From the NCBI RefSeq assembly GCF_000382445.1, contig NZ_KB905472.1, positions 2,811,603-2,875,602 of the forward strand: a DNA stretch of 64,000 bases, read 5' to 3'. Position numbers and translations under genes: made by a program. The first letter of the stretch is position 1. The number at the start of each line of letters is the position of its first letter. The stretch is from Phocaeicola massiliensis B84634 = Timone 84634 = DSM 17679 = JCM 13223 (GTDB lineage: Bacteria > Bacteroidota > Bacteroidia > Bacteroidales > Bacteroidaceae). Under the pieces are notes generated by a model. It was given only the letters and a program-made list of their open reading frames with translations. It was not told the origin of the DNA and searched no databases. This document shows positions 46,161 to 55,841 of the stretch, piece by piece.

Positions 46161-47981
46161 TTATCTATTTTTACCATTATTTTCCCATCCCGGATTTTGG
46201 ACCAGGTTAGGATTCAAAGCCAACTCTTGAGTAGGTAGCGGTTCCAAATAATAATATTCCAACCATCCATCAGGTTCATTGAAAAACTCAACATAACCTT
46301 CGTTACCTCCTCCATGAATTTTAAGTTTATTTTTGTAATCACTATTTTTTGCCCATACTCCAAGAGGCTGTTTATTGAGATATTCTCCTTTTTTCCATCG
46401 TTTTAGATCTCGGAAACGAAAACCATCTCCCATTAATTCTACTCGACGCTCTCTCCGTATTTCCCATAATATTGCAGGAACCGATTGATCACGAGCAGGA
46501 TCAAAGCTATCGGTTATTTCTGCAACTATCATATCAGGTAAGTTAGCACGTTTACGAAGCCTATTGATAGTAGCATCCGCTATGTTTTGGCTGAATTCTC
46601 CTAATTCGTATGCAGCTTCAGCATAATTCACAAGTATTTCTCCCATGCGGAAAAGCGGATAATCAACGGTAGAAGTGCGTAGTCCCATATTGTCTACATG
46701 ACGGTTATAGTACTTCCAAAAATAGAATCCTAATTGCGATACACAAAATCCTTGACCATTAGGGTAATTACGAAAATGTGGAATTGCATGTACGGTATAG
46801 CCTACATAATTAGATATAGGAAGGTACTTAGCTTTTTCTGAAGATATAGTTTTCATCAAATCAATATATTCGCGATCTTTGGAATTGTCTGTATAATCCC
46901 AAGTAAACGAAGTACCGGCACTTCCGGTTATTTTCACTTTATAAGGAGGTGTTACAGTATAATACAAACGACGATCGCGATTACGGAATTGAGCATAAAT
47001 GTCTTTATCTCCTTCATATACTTTGCTTGTACTAATAGGACGTCCGTCTGTACACAAGTAACTGTCTACTGCATCTTTTGTAACATCAGCATACCAAGCA
47101 GATGAACGGATAACACGAGTGATACTATGAGTAACCAAGTCTGTTGCATATTGTTTGGCTAATATGATACCGGGTTGTCCCACAAGTTCTTCCGAATTAA
47201 ATATTTCATCATAATTGCTGATCAAAGTAGGAAAATCTTTCACTAACTTGGCTGAAGCTTCCGCAGAAACACGAAGATAAGTTTCTGCATCTTCTTGATT
47301 ATGATATTTTCGCCATGTTCCTTCATAAAGCCCAAAACGTGAAATTAGCGCTCTTACTACATGTACATTAATTGTATTATTTCCATCACCATCAGGCTTA
47401 ATATTTTCTTCTGCATATTTTAAGTCTTCCAGCATATTTTGGGCTACTTGAGCTCGTGGAGTCCGTGGAGCCTGTAAAGCTTCCAAATCAGTATCAGAAA
47501 GAACTTTATCTATCCAAGGAACATCCCCATAAGCCACTATCATATCAAAATATCTTAAAGCACGAAAAAAATATCCAACACTTCGCCAATGCCTTTTTTC
47601 CGTATCATTCATTGAGGATTTATCAATATTCTGCAACATAATATTAACATTACGAATATAAGAGAAATTCCATGAACTACTAGTGGATGGTACAGATTTC
47701 AGTTGATAGGCATAATCTGATTCTCCACCGGTTTGTGCATTAATCATGTTATCCGAATTATATTCGCTGGAAATGTTGGAGGGAGTGTAACCACCATCTG
47801 TTGGAAAGCCGCTAAAGGTTTCATACAGTTTCCAAGAATAAGTTTTAAAATTGTCATAAGTAATGAAAGCGGTGCTTTCCGTCAACTCATCAAGAGGAGC
47901 CTTATCAAGGAAGTCATTACAGCCAGTTGTGCTAAACAAGATAACCAGTGAAGCTGATACAATATGTTTACTAATTTTCAT
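46161..47981 (-). CDS. SusD-like outer-membrane glycan-binding lipoprotein
   Basis: A 606-residue surface lipoprotein with lipobox STTGC (C21), then NDFLDKAPLDELTES typical of SusD starts. TPR-like helices follow, with RALRYFDMIVAYGDVPWIDK near 140-160, and the C-terminal RRERRVELMGDGFRFRDLKR and a W/Y-rich end. It forms the lid and binding partner of the SusC porin. It lies 19 bp after the susC-like gene. No glycoside hydrolase, sigma factor or sensor is linked, so the substrate is unknown. Confidence 0.92.
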   Translation of the reverse strand: MKISKHIVSASLVILFSTTGCNDFLDKAPLDELTESTAFITYDNFKTYSWKLYETFSGFPTDGGYTPSNISSEYNSDNMINAQTGGESDYAYQLKSVPSTSSSWNFSYIRNVNIMLQNIDKSSMNDTEKRHWRSVGYFFRALRYFDMIVAYGDVPWIDKVLSDTDLEALQAPRTPRAQVAQNMLEDLKYAEENIKPDGDGNNTINVHVVRALISRFGLYEGTWRKYHNQEDAETYLRVSAEASAKLVKDFPTLISNYDEIFNSEELVGQPGIILAKQYATDLVTHSITRVIRSSAWYADVTKDAVDSYLCTDGRPISTSKVYEGDKDIYAQFRNRDRRLYYTVTPPYKVKITGSAGTSFTWDYTDNSKDREYIDLMKTISSEKAKYLPISNYVGYTVHAIPHFRNYPNGQGFCVSQLGFYFWKYYNRHVDNMGLRTSTVDYPLFRMGEILVNYAEAAYELGEFSQNIADATINRLRKRANLPDMIVAEITDSFDPARDQSVPAILWEIRRERRVELMGDGFRFRDLKRWKKGEYLNKQPLGVWAKNSDYKNKLKIHGGGNEGYVEFFNEPDGWLEYYYLEPLPTQELALNPNLVQNPGWENNGKNR

Positions 47982-48000
47982 AATCTCAATTCTTTAAAAA

Positions 48001-51000
48001 TTATAAGGTTATACTAAGACCAAAAGAGTAAGATTTCATAAATGGATATCCCATACCACCTCCCTTATTGGATAAAGTGGGATCTAAACCTTTAGGCAAA
48101 TGATCAAAAGTAAATAGATTCTCACCTGTTGCATAAATACGCAGGTTGCTAATTCCAAAATGTTTAATTAACTCGTTAGAAAATGTATATGCTAATGTCA
48201 AGTTCTTTACTCTCATATAAGCGCCATTTGTCAGATATTTGGTCTGCGTACGGATGTTTGCAGAATAATTTGAATTACGTGTACCTGTTTGATAAAGTCT
48301 TGGAAACTCGCAGTTTGTGTTTTGAGGTGTCCAATAGTCCAATTGATGCTTATAGATAGTTCCAAATTCATAATAATAGGGAAAGGCTAAATCATGGGAT
48401 AAATATTTATCGGTTTTGCCTACTCCTTGAAGCATAAAAGAAAACCCTATTCCTTTCCAATTTATACTACCATTCACTCCATATTGTAAACGCAACTGAT
48501 TATTACCGATTATAGTACGATCTCCAGGATCATCTAAAGTACTCTTCCCGGCATTAATAATACCATTCCCATCAAGATCTTTATATAAGATATCACCAGG
48601 ATTAGGTTTAATTCCTTCTACATGAGGAATCCCCTCTTTTAGCTTGCCGTTTTTAAGATCTGCATCAAGCGAACCTTCAATAAAGTCATCAACTGTATAA
48701 TAACGGTCTGTAACATATCCCCAAATGGAGCCTAAGCGTTCACCCTTATAATGGCTGCTGATCAGCCCTGCCTCATTGTCAAATTTGGTAATGAATGACT
48801 TGTAATCGTAAAGATTAAAGCCGATGCTGTAAGCAATATCTCCAATACGATCCCTCCAATTCATTTCCAATTCAAAACCTTTGGATTTTAAATTTGCCAC
48901 ATTTTGTAGGGGAGCGCCTGTACCTAAAACATTGGGCAATTCCACACCATCAGTCAACATGTCTTTAGTGTATCGACAGAAATAATCAAAGTTAGCACTT
49001 AATCGGTTATTCAGCAATGAAAGGTCAAATCCTATATTGAAACTTTGTACACGCTCCCAAGTAAAACTGTTACTGACAATATCGGGAGAATAAAGTGTAA
49101 TAGGTTGTTGATTATCATGTAACCAAGAAGACCTGTAAGACCCCATACTGGGTATAAATGCATATGCACTAATATTTTGATTGCCGACTTCACCATAGGA
49201 TGCTCTAATTTTGAACTCTGGAATATATTCTCTTAATGATTCCATAAAAGGTTCTTCCATAATTCTCCAACCAACAGATGCTGAAGGAAAGAACCCCCAA
49301 CGACTTCCTCTCGGAAATTTAGAGGAGGCATCTGCACGACCACTAAGTTCTAAAAGATAACGCTCCTTATAAGTATAGTTCAGACGTCCAAAAAAAACAA
49401 GAATAGAAAACTCATTGAAACTATCATCCGGTTTTTTTTCTCCAACAGACTGGGAAATAGAGGGTAATTCATCGTTAATCATTTCACTAGCCGTTACAGA
49501 AAGCCCTTCTTTATAGCTGTTCTCCAGATTATATCCCAACATTACTGTAAAATTATGCTTTTCTGAAAATACTTTATTATATGTTCCATAGATGTTCAAA
49601 GCCGTATAATTTGTCATCTCTTTATTCCTATAATATGTAGAATTGTCTCCTGTGGAATCTTCTGAGAACTTATCGGCATTGGCGTATACAACCCGCTTGG
49701 TAAAATTGGTAACATTATAATTCAGGTGGTCATAAGTAAATTCAGCATTTAAAGTCAGTCCTTTTAATGGAGTAGCAATTAATTTGGCAAAAATACGTGA
49801 ATCTGTATAACCGGTCTTATTGTCACCTCCAGCTTTTACCAAATTGGCAGCTACTCCTGAAATCATATCTTCACCATTAATATTAATCATACCGGTTGGA
49901 GCATACGAAGCCTGCTGTACTGCTTTTTGATAGTTTGCTCCACTAGGCATGTTCTTATCTTGTTTGCTAAAAGTAAAATCTACTTGTGCAGTTAACCAAT
50001 CAGTGATTTTCCCACTGATGAAGGCACGCCCATTATATCGTTTATAGTTATCCCTATCTGTAACCATAATACCATCATTAGATACATATCCCAATGACAT
50101 CCGATAAGATATATCGTCAGAGCCACCACTGGCTGTCAAATCATGCTTCTGTTGAAAACCTGTTTCGGACATAAAATCTCCTAAAACATCACTTTCAGCA
50201 AGTTGATATCTCATTCCGTCAACTTCAGCATATCCGTTGGAATAAGCTTTTGGATTTGCTTGATAATCGTGCAGTAAATCCAACCATGTATCTACGGTTT
50301 GACCCGAGTAATAGGTAATATAGCCCATATCTTTATAAGCTTGTACGGTTTGAAGTGGAGAAGCTTTTTCCGGAAGAGAACTCGGACGAGAAAAAGTAAA
50401 ATTATTATTATATGTTAGTTGTACTTTTTGGCCCTTCTGAGCACCTTTGGTCGTAATTAATATAACACCAAAAGCAGAGCGAGCACCATAAATAGAAGCC
50501 GAGGAAGCATCCTTTAACACTGTAACAGACTCTATATCATTAGGATTCAACATATTTAGTGGTCCATTATAATAAACGTTATCTACCAAAATAAGTGGAG
50601 AGCCTCCATTAATACTGGTAGTACCTCTAATATTGAACGAGCTACCACCACCTGGTTCACCGGTATCTTGGGTTACTTGAAGCCCTGGAGCTACTCCTTG
50701 TAACAAACTTCCTGTTGTTGCAATGGGACGAACTCCAATAATATCATCCATTTTTACACTGCTTACAGCACCTGTCATATTTGCTTTCTTCTGTTTGGCA
50801 AATCCGACTACCACAACATCATTTAAAGTTTGTGTATCCTCTTTCAATTGAATAATAAGAGAGTTTTTACCTTTAATAGGAATCTCTTGGTGTAAATATC
50901 CGATATAAGAAACAATTAATGTTGAATTGGCATCAATATCATTAAGGATGAAATTACCGTCAATATCGCTGATTTGTCCGGCATTACTACCTTTGACCTG

Positions 51001-51237
51001 AATATTGGCGCCTATTATTGCTTCTTGGGTATTTGCATCTATAATTTTACCTTTTAGGGTAATTTTTTTAGCTACCTGTTCTATATTGTCTGCCTGATTG
51101 ACAGTGTGAGTAATTAGCCTATCGCCTTCTTTTGCGTAAATATCGATGATTGAAATAAATGCAAAGGTAAACAAAGCTATCTTTTTATAAATGCATTTAT
51201 AATAATTGAATTGATTTAAAAGCCTATTGTGTTTCAT
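48001..51237 (-). CDS. SusC-like TonB-dependent outer-membrane transporter
   Basis: A 1078-residue porin. After a signal sequence (IALFTFAFISIIDIYA, about 20-35) comes a carboxypeptidase-regulatory-like domain (55-133, LKGKIIDANTQEAIIGANIQ). A TonB box/plug follows with DVVVVGFAKQKKANMTGAVS and SIYGARSAFGVILITTKG near 240-262, then a beta-barrel to the end. No STN domain is present, so it is not of the anti-sigma-regulated type. It is energised by TonB (a tonB-exbBD set is at 18.0-20.1 kb). It is intact despite its decayed surroundings. Confidence 0.94.
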   Translation of the reverse strand: MKHNRLLNQFNYYKCIYKKIALFTFAFISIIDIYAKEGDRLITHTVNQADNIEQVAKKITLKGKIIDANTQEAIIGANIQVKGSNAGQISDIDGNFILNDIDANSTLIVSYIGYLHQEIPIKGKNSLIIQLKEDTQTLNDVVVVGFAKQKKANMTGAVSSVKMDDIIGVRPIATTGSLLQGVAPGLQVTQDTGEPGGGSSFNIRGTTSINGGSPLILVDNVYYNGPLNMLNPNDIESVTVLKDASSASIYGARSAFGVILITTKGAQKGQKVQLTYNNNFTFSRPSSLPEKASPLQTVQAYKDMGYITYYSGQTVDTWLDLLHDYQANPKAYSNGYAEVDGMRYQLAESDVLGDFMSETGFQQKHDLTASGGSDDISYRMSLGYVSNDGIMVTDRDNYKRYNGRAFISGKITDWLTAQVDFTFSKQDKNMPSGANYQKAVQQASYAPTGMININGEDMISGVAANLVKAGGDNKTGYTDSRIFAKLIATPLKGLTLNAEFTYDHLNYNVTNFTKRVVYANADKFSEDSTGDNSTYYRNKEMTNYTALNIYGTYNKVFSEKHNFTVMLGYNLENSYKEGLSVTASEMINDELPSISQSVGEKKPDDSFNEFSILVFFGRLNYTYKERYLLELSGRADASSKFPRGSRWGFFPSASVGWRIMEEPFMESLREYIPEFKIRASYGEVGNQNISAYAFIPSMGSYRSSWLHDNQQPITLYSPDIVSNSFTWERVQSFNIGFDLSLLNNRLSANFDYFCRYTKDMLTDGVELPNVLGTGAPLQNVANLKSKGFELEMNWRDRIGDIAYSIGFNLYDYKSFITKFDNEAGLISSHYKGERLGSIWGYVTDRYYTVDDFIEGSLDADLKNGKLKEGIPHVEGIKPNPGDILYKDLDGNGIINAGKSTLDDPGDRTIIGNNQLRLQYGVNGSINWKGIGFSFMLQGVGKTDKYLSHDLAFPYYYEFGTIYKHQLDYWTPQNTNCEFPRLYQTGTRNSNYSANIRTQTKYLTNGAYMRVKNLTLAYTFSNELIKHFGISNLRIYATGENLFTFDHLPKGLDPTLSNKGGGMGYPFMKSYSFGLSITL

Positions 51238-51812
51238 AAGTATTAAGTCTAAATAAATTCATAAATAATATAACATATTTATTAATTAGGTAACAAATAT
51301 TTATTACGAGCTATCATTCATAGTATTTTAAATTTAATGGTATAACATAATGGTTCTCTATTATATATTTGCAAATATAACATTATAATAAATATTATCC
51401 ATTAATTATATGTTAATAAACAATAATGTAATCGCACACGAAGCATGATATATTTTTATATATTAACTAATCGTACTACTTACATATGTATAAATAATAA
51501 ACTATTTATAGGTTTACTCTATTGGAATTATTGATATTGCATGATTAATCCATCTAGTTTGATAGTAGTTTTAATTTACATAAAAAGATTTGAATAATTT
51601 ATACTTTCCCCAAATAGACTTATTACAAATCCCTGCTATAAAACAGATGTCTATACCCCATAATATTAAATCGAGACATAGCAAATTAAAAAAACAAACA
51701 CATACCTAGTACCTTGTTTTGAGTATAAGATCGCGGTTTATGAAAGTGTTATTACCTATAGATAAAAGAATTTCAGTAAAAGTACCGATATAATTCACTG
51801 ATTGATTTTATT
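51238..51812. other. AT-rich upstream region of the SusC-like gene
   Basis: No gene supported. Very AT-rich, with a TATATTTG -7-like element on the minus strand at 51372-51379 inside ATATTTGCAAATAT. This could start the susCD transcript with a leader of about 130 nt. It ends at the dead IS copy. Confidence 0.5.
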
Positions 51813-53034
51813 AGTGTTCCGCTAAAATCGGGACGAATTAAAAATTAATCAAACTACTCCGACATAAGAGTGTTAAATTGCTCTTTGACATCATTGAAAT
51901 TAGTCTCATTTAGCAACTTTATAAAAGATTTTTATCTGTTTAATGAGATACTCGAAATTTGTAGGCCCTATAAGTTAAACGGTTTAAATGCAAATTAGTT
52001 GGATAATAATAACCAAATAATAAGTGATAATAGCAACGCTTACCTGTATACAAAGTGCATTTTCAATGATATCCTAGATTTTTTTTTAAAGTTTTTAGGT
52101 GCTACTTCAACCATTTGAAGAACAGTTCCACGAGCCATCTTTTTAATTGAAAATCAGCCACGTCAAGTGCAAATATATATTTAGCATTTGTTAGAAAGGT
52201 AAATTCACGATCATCTTCCTCATCATAGAACTTGATGATTCTGAATACTTTTTTTAGAGGTATATCCTAATAGTTTTACTTCTGCATCAAAGAGTATATT
52301 CTTTGGTAGTCTGCATTTCCATTTGCAAAACTTACATTTCAAATTCAACTTGGCTCTTACTACAAAGAAATAGTCTGTAAGATGAATCCTATATAATTCT
52401 TTGAACGAATCATATGCTCTATCAAATATATAGTATGCGTTTGGTGCATAATGAATTACAGACATTGTTGTTGAATCATACTTTGAAGCTACAGTTAATG
52501 TAAAGAAACCGGAATTTGGGTTTCTATGTCATAGAGGACATGAGCTTTGACTCCCCTTTTTTACTACGAAATTGAATCCAAGGAAATGTTATCAAGCATA
52601 ACGGAAGTAGCGCGTTTTCACTGACTTCCTTCATCATGTAGAATGCAAAACCTTCAAAGATTCTGTAATCTCTGTTTTAGCTAGCTGCTGCAAGTGTGAT
52701 TTTGGCCAAGGGATCACTACCCAATCCCCAATGATTATACTTGACTTGATATGCTTCCAATGTAATAATTAAGCCTCGTAGGCTCTCACGATTGTTTAAG
52801 TTGTCTGAACATCATAGCAAAAAGCTGGTTCCAGCAAGTATCGTACTTATCTACGATTGTTCAAATTTATCACCATTCAAAAACTCTACTAATTGAGCAA
52901 AAATATATTTGTCTTGATTCATTTGAAACCATTTGATTTGGTCTCAAAGGTATAAATTCAAATTATCGTGCTTTACAGATAGAGTTTAATTGAGTATATT
53001 TCAAAGAACTATTTATCCACTTTTACGGGACAAT
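51813..53034 (-). mobile_element. Degenerate IS4-family element
   Basis: Ends AGTGTTCCGCTAAAA (left) and TTTTACGGGACAAT (right) match the ends of the intact element at 53064-54380, in the same orientation. The interior is a decayed transposase gene. One surviving stretch (52223-52465) encodes HYAPNAYYIFDRAYDSFKEL and HLTDYFFVVRAK, closely matching the intact transposase. It is about 95 bp shorter with many stops and frameshifts, so it is inactive. Confidence 0.8.
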
Positions 53035-53063
53035 TATGGATTAATTTATAAAATGTAGTCATT

Positions 53064-54380
53064 AGTGTCCCGTTAAAATGGGACGAGTTAAACAATTAAT
53101 CAAAAAGCCCCGGAATCAGGGGATCATTTAGATCTTTGACATCATTGAAATTAGTCTTGTCGAACAGGTCACGCAAGTGGGTTTTGTCAGTCAATGATAT
53201 GCTGAGAATTTGCAAAACTTCATAGGTTGAACGTTTCAACTTCATATCATGTTGGACAATAGCCACAAGACAGTACGTGATAATAGCCACACTGATTTGT
53301 ATGCGAACAGCGTTCTCTGTTGTGCCCCAGAATTTCTTTATCTTGAGATGCTGCTTGAGCCATTTGAAGAACAGCTCGATTAACCATCTTTTCTTATAAA
53401 GATTGGCGACATCCAGTGCAGAAAGTTGTTTTGCATTCGTCAAGAAAGTGAACTCACGGTCATCCTCTTCGTCGTAATATCGGACGAGTCTGAATGACTC
53501 AGGATATTTTTTCTCGGAGAGATATCCGGTCAGTTTCACTTCCGCATCTGTCATTATGTTCTTTGGCATTCTTCGCTTCCATTTGACTGTCTTATACTTT
53601 AAGTTTGTCTTGGCTCTGACAACAAAGAAAGAGTCTGTAAGATGTATCCTATAGAGTTCTTTAAAGGAGTCATAAGCCCTGTCGAATATATAATAAGCAT
53701 TTGGTTCATAATGGATTGAAGACATTGCTGTGGAATCATGCTCTGAAGCAGTGGTTACGGTATAGAAAGCAGGAACTTGTGCTTCAATGTCGTATAAGAC
53801 ATGAGCTTTCACCCCTCCTTTCTTGCTTCGGAACTTTGCCCATGGGAATGTTGCAAGACACAACGGAATCGTTGTTGAATCAAACGCATATTTCTTTCCG
53901 GAAATGTCAAGGATGTTGGTCGTCCGCTTCTCGCAGGCTTCCTTCATCATATAGAATGCAAAGTCTTCGAAGATTCTGTAATCACGGTTCTGGTTGGCTG
54001 TCGCAAGAGTTGTTTTGGCTATCGGTTCACGACCTAAACCAAGATGATATTGCTTGGCCCTATGCGCCTCGAAAGCAACGATTAAGTCTCGCAGGCTTTC
54101 ACGGTTACTCAGTTGTCCAAACATCATCGCGAGCATCTGATTCCAGCAAGTGAAATGTTTCACATATCTGTTGCCATCATACTTGCGAACATAGTTGTTG
54201 AACTGAGTCCTGTTCAGAAAAGCGGTTAATTGAGAGAATACGTATTTGTCTTGGAACATAGCAGCCATTTGTATTAGACTGCAAAGTTGCAAAATCAAGT
54301 CCGTTTCATTTTAAAAAACCGCGTAATTGACTATATTTCAATAATTTCAAAGAACTAATTATCCACTTTTACGGGACAGT
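53064..54380 (-). mobile_element. Intact IS4-family insertion sequence
   Basis: Terminal inverted repeats AGTGTCCCGTTAAAA (left) and, reversed, ACTGTCCCGTAAAAG (right) bound about 1,317 bp holding one transposase gene. It stands 29 bp from the degenerate relative. No convincing target duplication is visible; an AAATGTAGT string appears outside both ends but not at matching distance. Confidence 0.8.
53096..54268 (-). CDS. IS4-family DDE transposase
   Basis: Moves its own IS by cut-and-paste. From the chosen start (MAAMFQDKYVFSQLTAFLNR) it is 390 residues. The N-terminal DUF4372-type region (about 1-75, with FTCWNQMLAMMFGQLSNRES) precedes the RNaseH-like core: first Asp in YAFDSTTIPLCL, second in YYIFDRAYDSF and the Glu in RWLIELFFKWLKQHLKIKKF, the IS4-type Y/W-IE-K signature. 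All three acidic residues are present, so it is probably active. An in-frame ATG lies 30 bp upstream (54298). Confidence 0.88.
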   Translation of the reverse strand: MAAMFQDKYVFSQLTAFLNRTQFNNYVRKYDGNRYVKHFTCWNQMLAMMFGQLSNRESLRDLIVAFEAHRAKQYHLGLGREPIAKTTLATANQNRDYRIFEDFAFYMMKEACEKRTTNILDISGKKYAFDSTTIPLCLATFPWAKFRSKKGGVKAHVLYDIEAQVPAFYTVTTASEHDSTAMSSIHYEPNAYYIFDRAYDSFKELYRIHLTDSFFVVRAKTNLKYKTVKWKRRMPKNIMTDAEVKLTGYLSEKKYPESFRLVRYYDEEDDREFTFLTNAKQLSALDVANLYKKRWLIELFFKWLKQHLKIKKFWGTTENAVRIQISVAIITYCLVAIVQHDMKLKRSTYEVLQILSISLTDKTHLRDLFDKTNFNDVKDLNDPLIPGLFD

Positions 54381-54676
54381 AGTGAAATGTAGTATAGAAC
54401 TCGAATATTAGAGAGATGAGAACAAAAAAATTGATCTGCATTTTATGAAATACTAAAAAACAGTGTAAGTATCCAATAAAGTAAACATTGTATTTTTCAT
54501 AAATAGAAAACTCGGCTTATCTCATCCATTCTACTATCTTGTCTTTGGCGTAGAAATAATAGAGGACCAGCCCAAACCAGTTTGTAATGATAACCAGAAT
54601 GATGAACAAGCTCTTTTGTCATATCACCATTTGTTTCCCGGATTTGATATGCTTGATTGGGGCGGATGTACATGCT
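54381..54676. other. Intergenic remnant region with a membrane-helix fragment
   Basis: On the minus strand 54517-54621 reads SLFIILVIITNWFGLVLYYF then AKDKIVEWMR and a stop, preceded in frame by a stop. This looks like the last helix of a lost membrane protein (PLDc_N-like at best). The rest holds nothing recognisable. Confidence 0.3.
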
Positions 54677-55102
54677 TCAATCCGTATCCGAGAATCTGTA
54701 GTCCTTGTAACTTTTTCCTCTTTTAATCCTGAATGTCAACCTACTCCATTCCTCTTTCGTCAGTTTCAGTTTAATGTTCATACAGAAATAATAGGTCTCA
54801 TTTCCCTCCAAAGGTGAAATCCAAATTTTATTTATACACTTTCTTTTACCGGAGCCTGAATAGTATAGAAGGCAGCGTACTCTTCTTATCTGCATACTGT
54901 CCTCATTACATACCTTTATTTCTATACGTCTTCCGTTTCCGATTCGGTAAAATTTAGGAGGGAACATTCTTACTTTATTCAGGGTACTGTCCTTGTCATT
55001 GATGTCTGTAACTATGAATTCTCCTATCCCGTCCGGTTGTCCGGCAAAAGCATTGTCAAAGGCAGACAACGATATGATGAATATAATTATGAATTTCCAC
55101 AT
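54677..55102 (-). CDS. Small secreted protein, unrecognised
   Basis: About 141 residues from the chosen start (MWKFIIIFIISLSAFDNAFA), which is a clear signal peptide cleaved near residue 20. The mature part is basic and beta-rich (RIGNGRRIEIKVCNEDSMQI, RRVRCLLYYSGSGKRKCINK), with four Cys residues and a C-terminal lysine-rich end. No family is recognised. An ATG 57 bp upstream would hide the signal peptide behind extra residues and is rejected. It lies inside the putative island and is the only intact non-transposon gene there besides susCD. Confidence 0.6.
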   Translation of the reverse strand: MWKFIIIFIISLSAFDNAFAGQPDGIGEFIVTDINDKDSTLNKVRMFPPKFYRIGNGRRIEIKVCNEDSMQIRRVRCLLYYSGSGKRKCINKIWISPLEGNETYYFCMNIKLKLTKEEWSRLTFRIKRGKSYKDYRFSDTD

Positions 55103-55297
55103 GTGATTGAGGCTTTTCAGTAATTGAAGGCAAGTTATTAATAAATTCCATAGTTTCAATGCACGAGAACCTTTTTAAATATTTTTGTTAGTTTTATAAA
55201 TAACTGTGAAAGGCAATTGTTGTTCCCGGACTTTTTTTAGATTACGGCTGTTTTTTGATTTATGTAAGCAGTTTCATTATACAATTCATTACCGGTC

Positions 55298-55696
55298 TTA
55301 GGTTGTGGAATAGGACAGGTAATGTTTCAAGGGAATATATGGACCGAACTGTTCTTTTTGACCGGCATTCTTATCAATTCGCGGACTGCTGCTTTTTATA
55401 CTGTATTTGGAGCACTTCTTCCTAATTCCACCAGCTTTCTTACCAGGGATAGATGCCGGAACATTAAATATGGGATTGATGGGCTATAACGGTGTATTGT
55501 GTTCCATAGCTTTAGGAAATAAAAACCTGAAAAGTCTTGTATGGACCTCATGTTCAGTCTTACTATCCGTCGTATTGCAGATTATAGGAATGAACTTGGG
55601 GATTACTACTCTAACCGCACCTTTTGTCTATCAGTATGGGTGATAATGGGAATACAGAAGTTGATGATTTTGCAACAGTATACCAAACGTTTCTAG
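55298..55696 (+). pseudogene. Broken urea-transporter gene, C-terminal half
   Basis: Two or three frames join into a UT-family urea channel. GIGQVMFQGNIWTELFFLTG and ILINSRTAAFYTVFGALLP come first; after a shift, PGIDAGTLNMGLMGYNGVLC and SIALGNKNLKSLVW; then LGITTLTAPFV; and after another shift SVWVIMGIQKLMILQQYTKR ending at TAG (55694-55696). The N-terminal half is missing. The last 11 codons lie inside the right 83-bp repeat, so the repeat provides the gene's end. Family assignment rests on the GYNGVLCSIAL and LTAPFV motifs. Confidence 0.6.
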
Positions 55697-55746
55697 AGAT
55701 ATCTATAGAAAGCTTTCCAAAAGGCGTATAGACAATGTTTTACTCC
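55664..55746. repeat. 83-bp direct repeat, right copy (putative attachment site)
   Basis: Perfect match to 45279-45361, including the GATATC-centred palindrome (55690-55711). Its left edge runs into the broken urea-transporter frame, and its right edge is followed by the GH88 promoter region. Confidence 0.8.
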
Positions 55747-55781
55747 TAATCCCCCTTTAAAGGACGGAATTAAAAATACTT

Positions 55782-55812
55782 TTTGCTTTTTCAATTAAAA
55801 CCGGTATATTTG
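55782..55812 (+). promoter_or_regulatory. GH88 promoter
   Basis: TTTG (55782-55785), 19 bp, TATATTTG (55805-55812): both Bacteroides elements at good spacing, 29 bp before the start codon. It begins 35 bp beyond the right repeat. Confidence 0.7.
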
Positions 55813-55841
55813 TCACAAAAACCTAATAATCTATCTCTATT

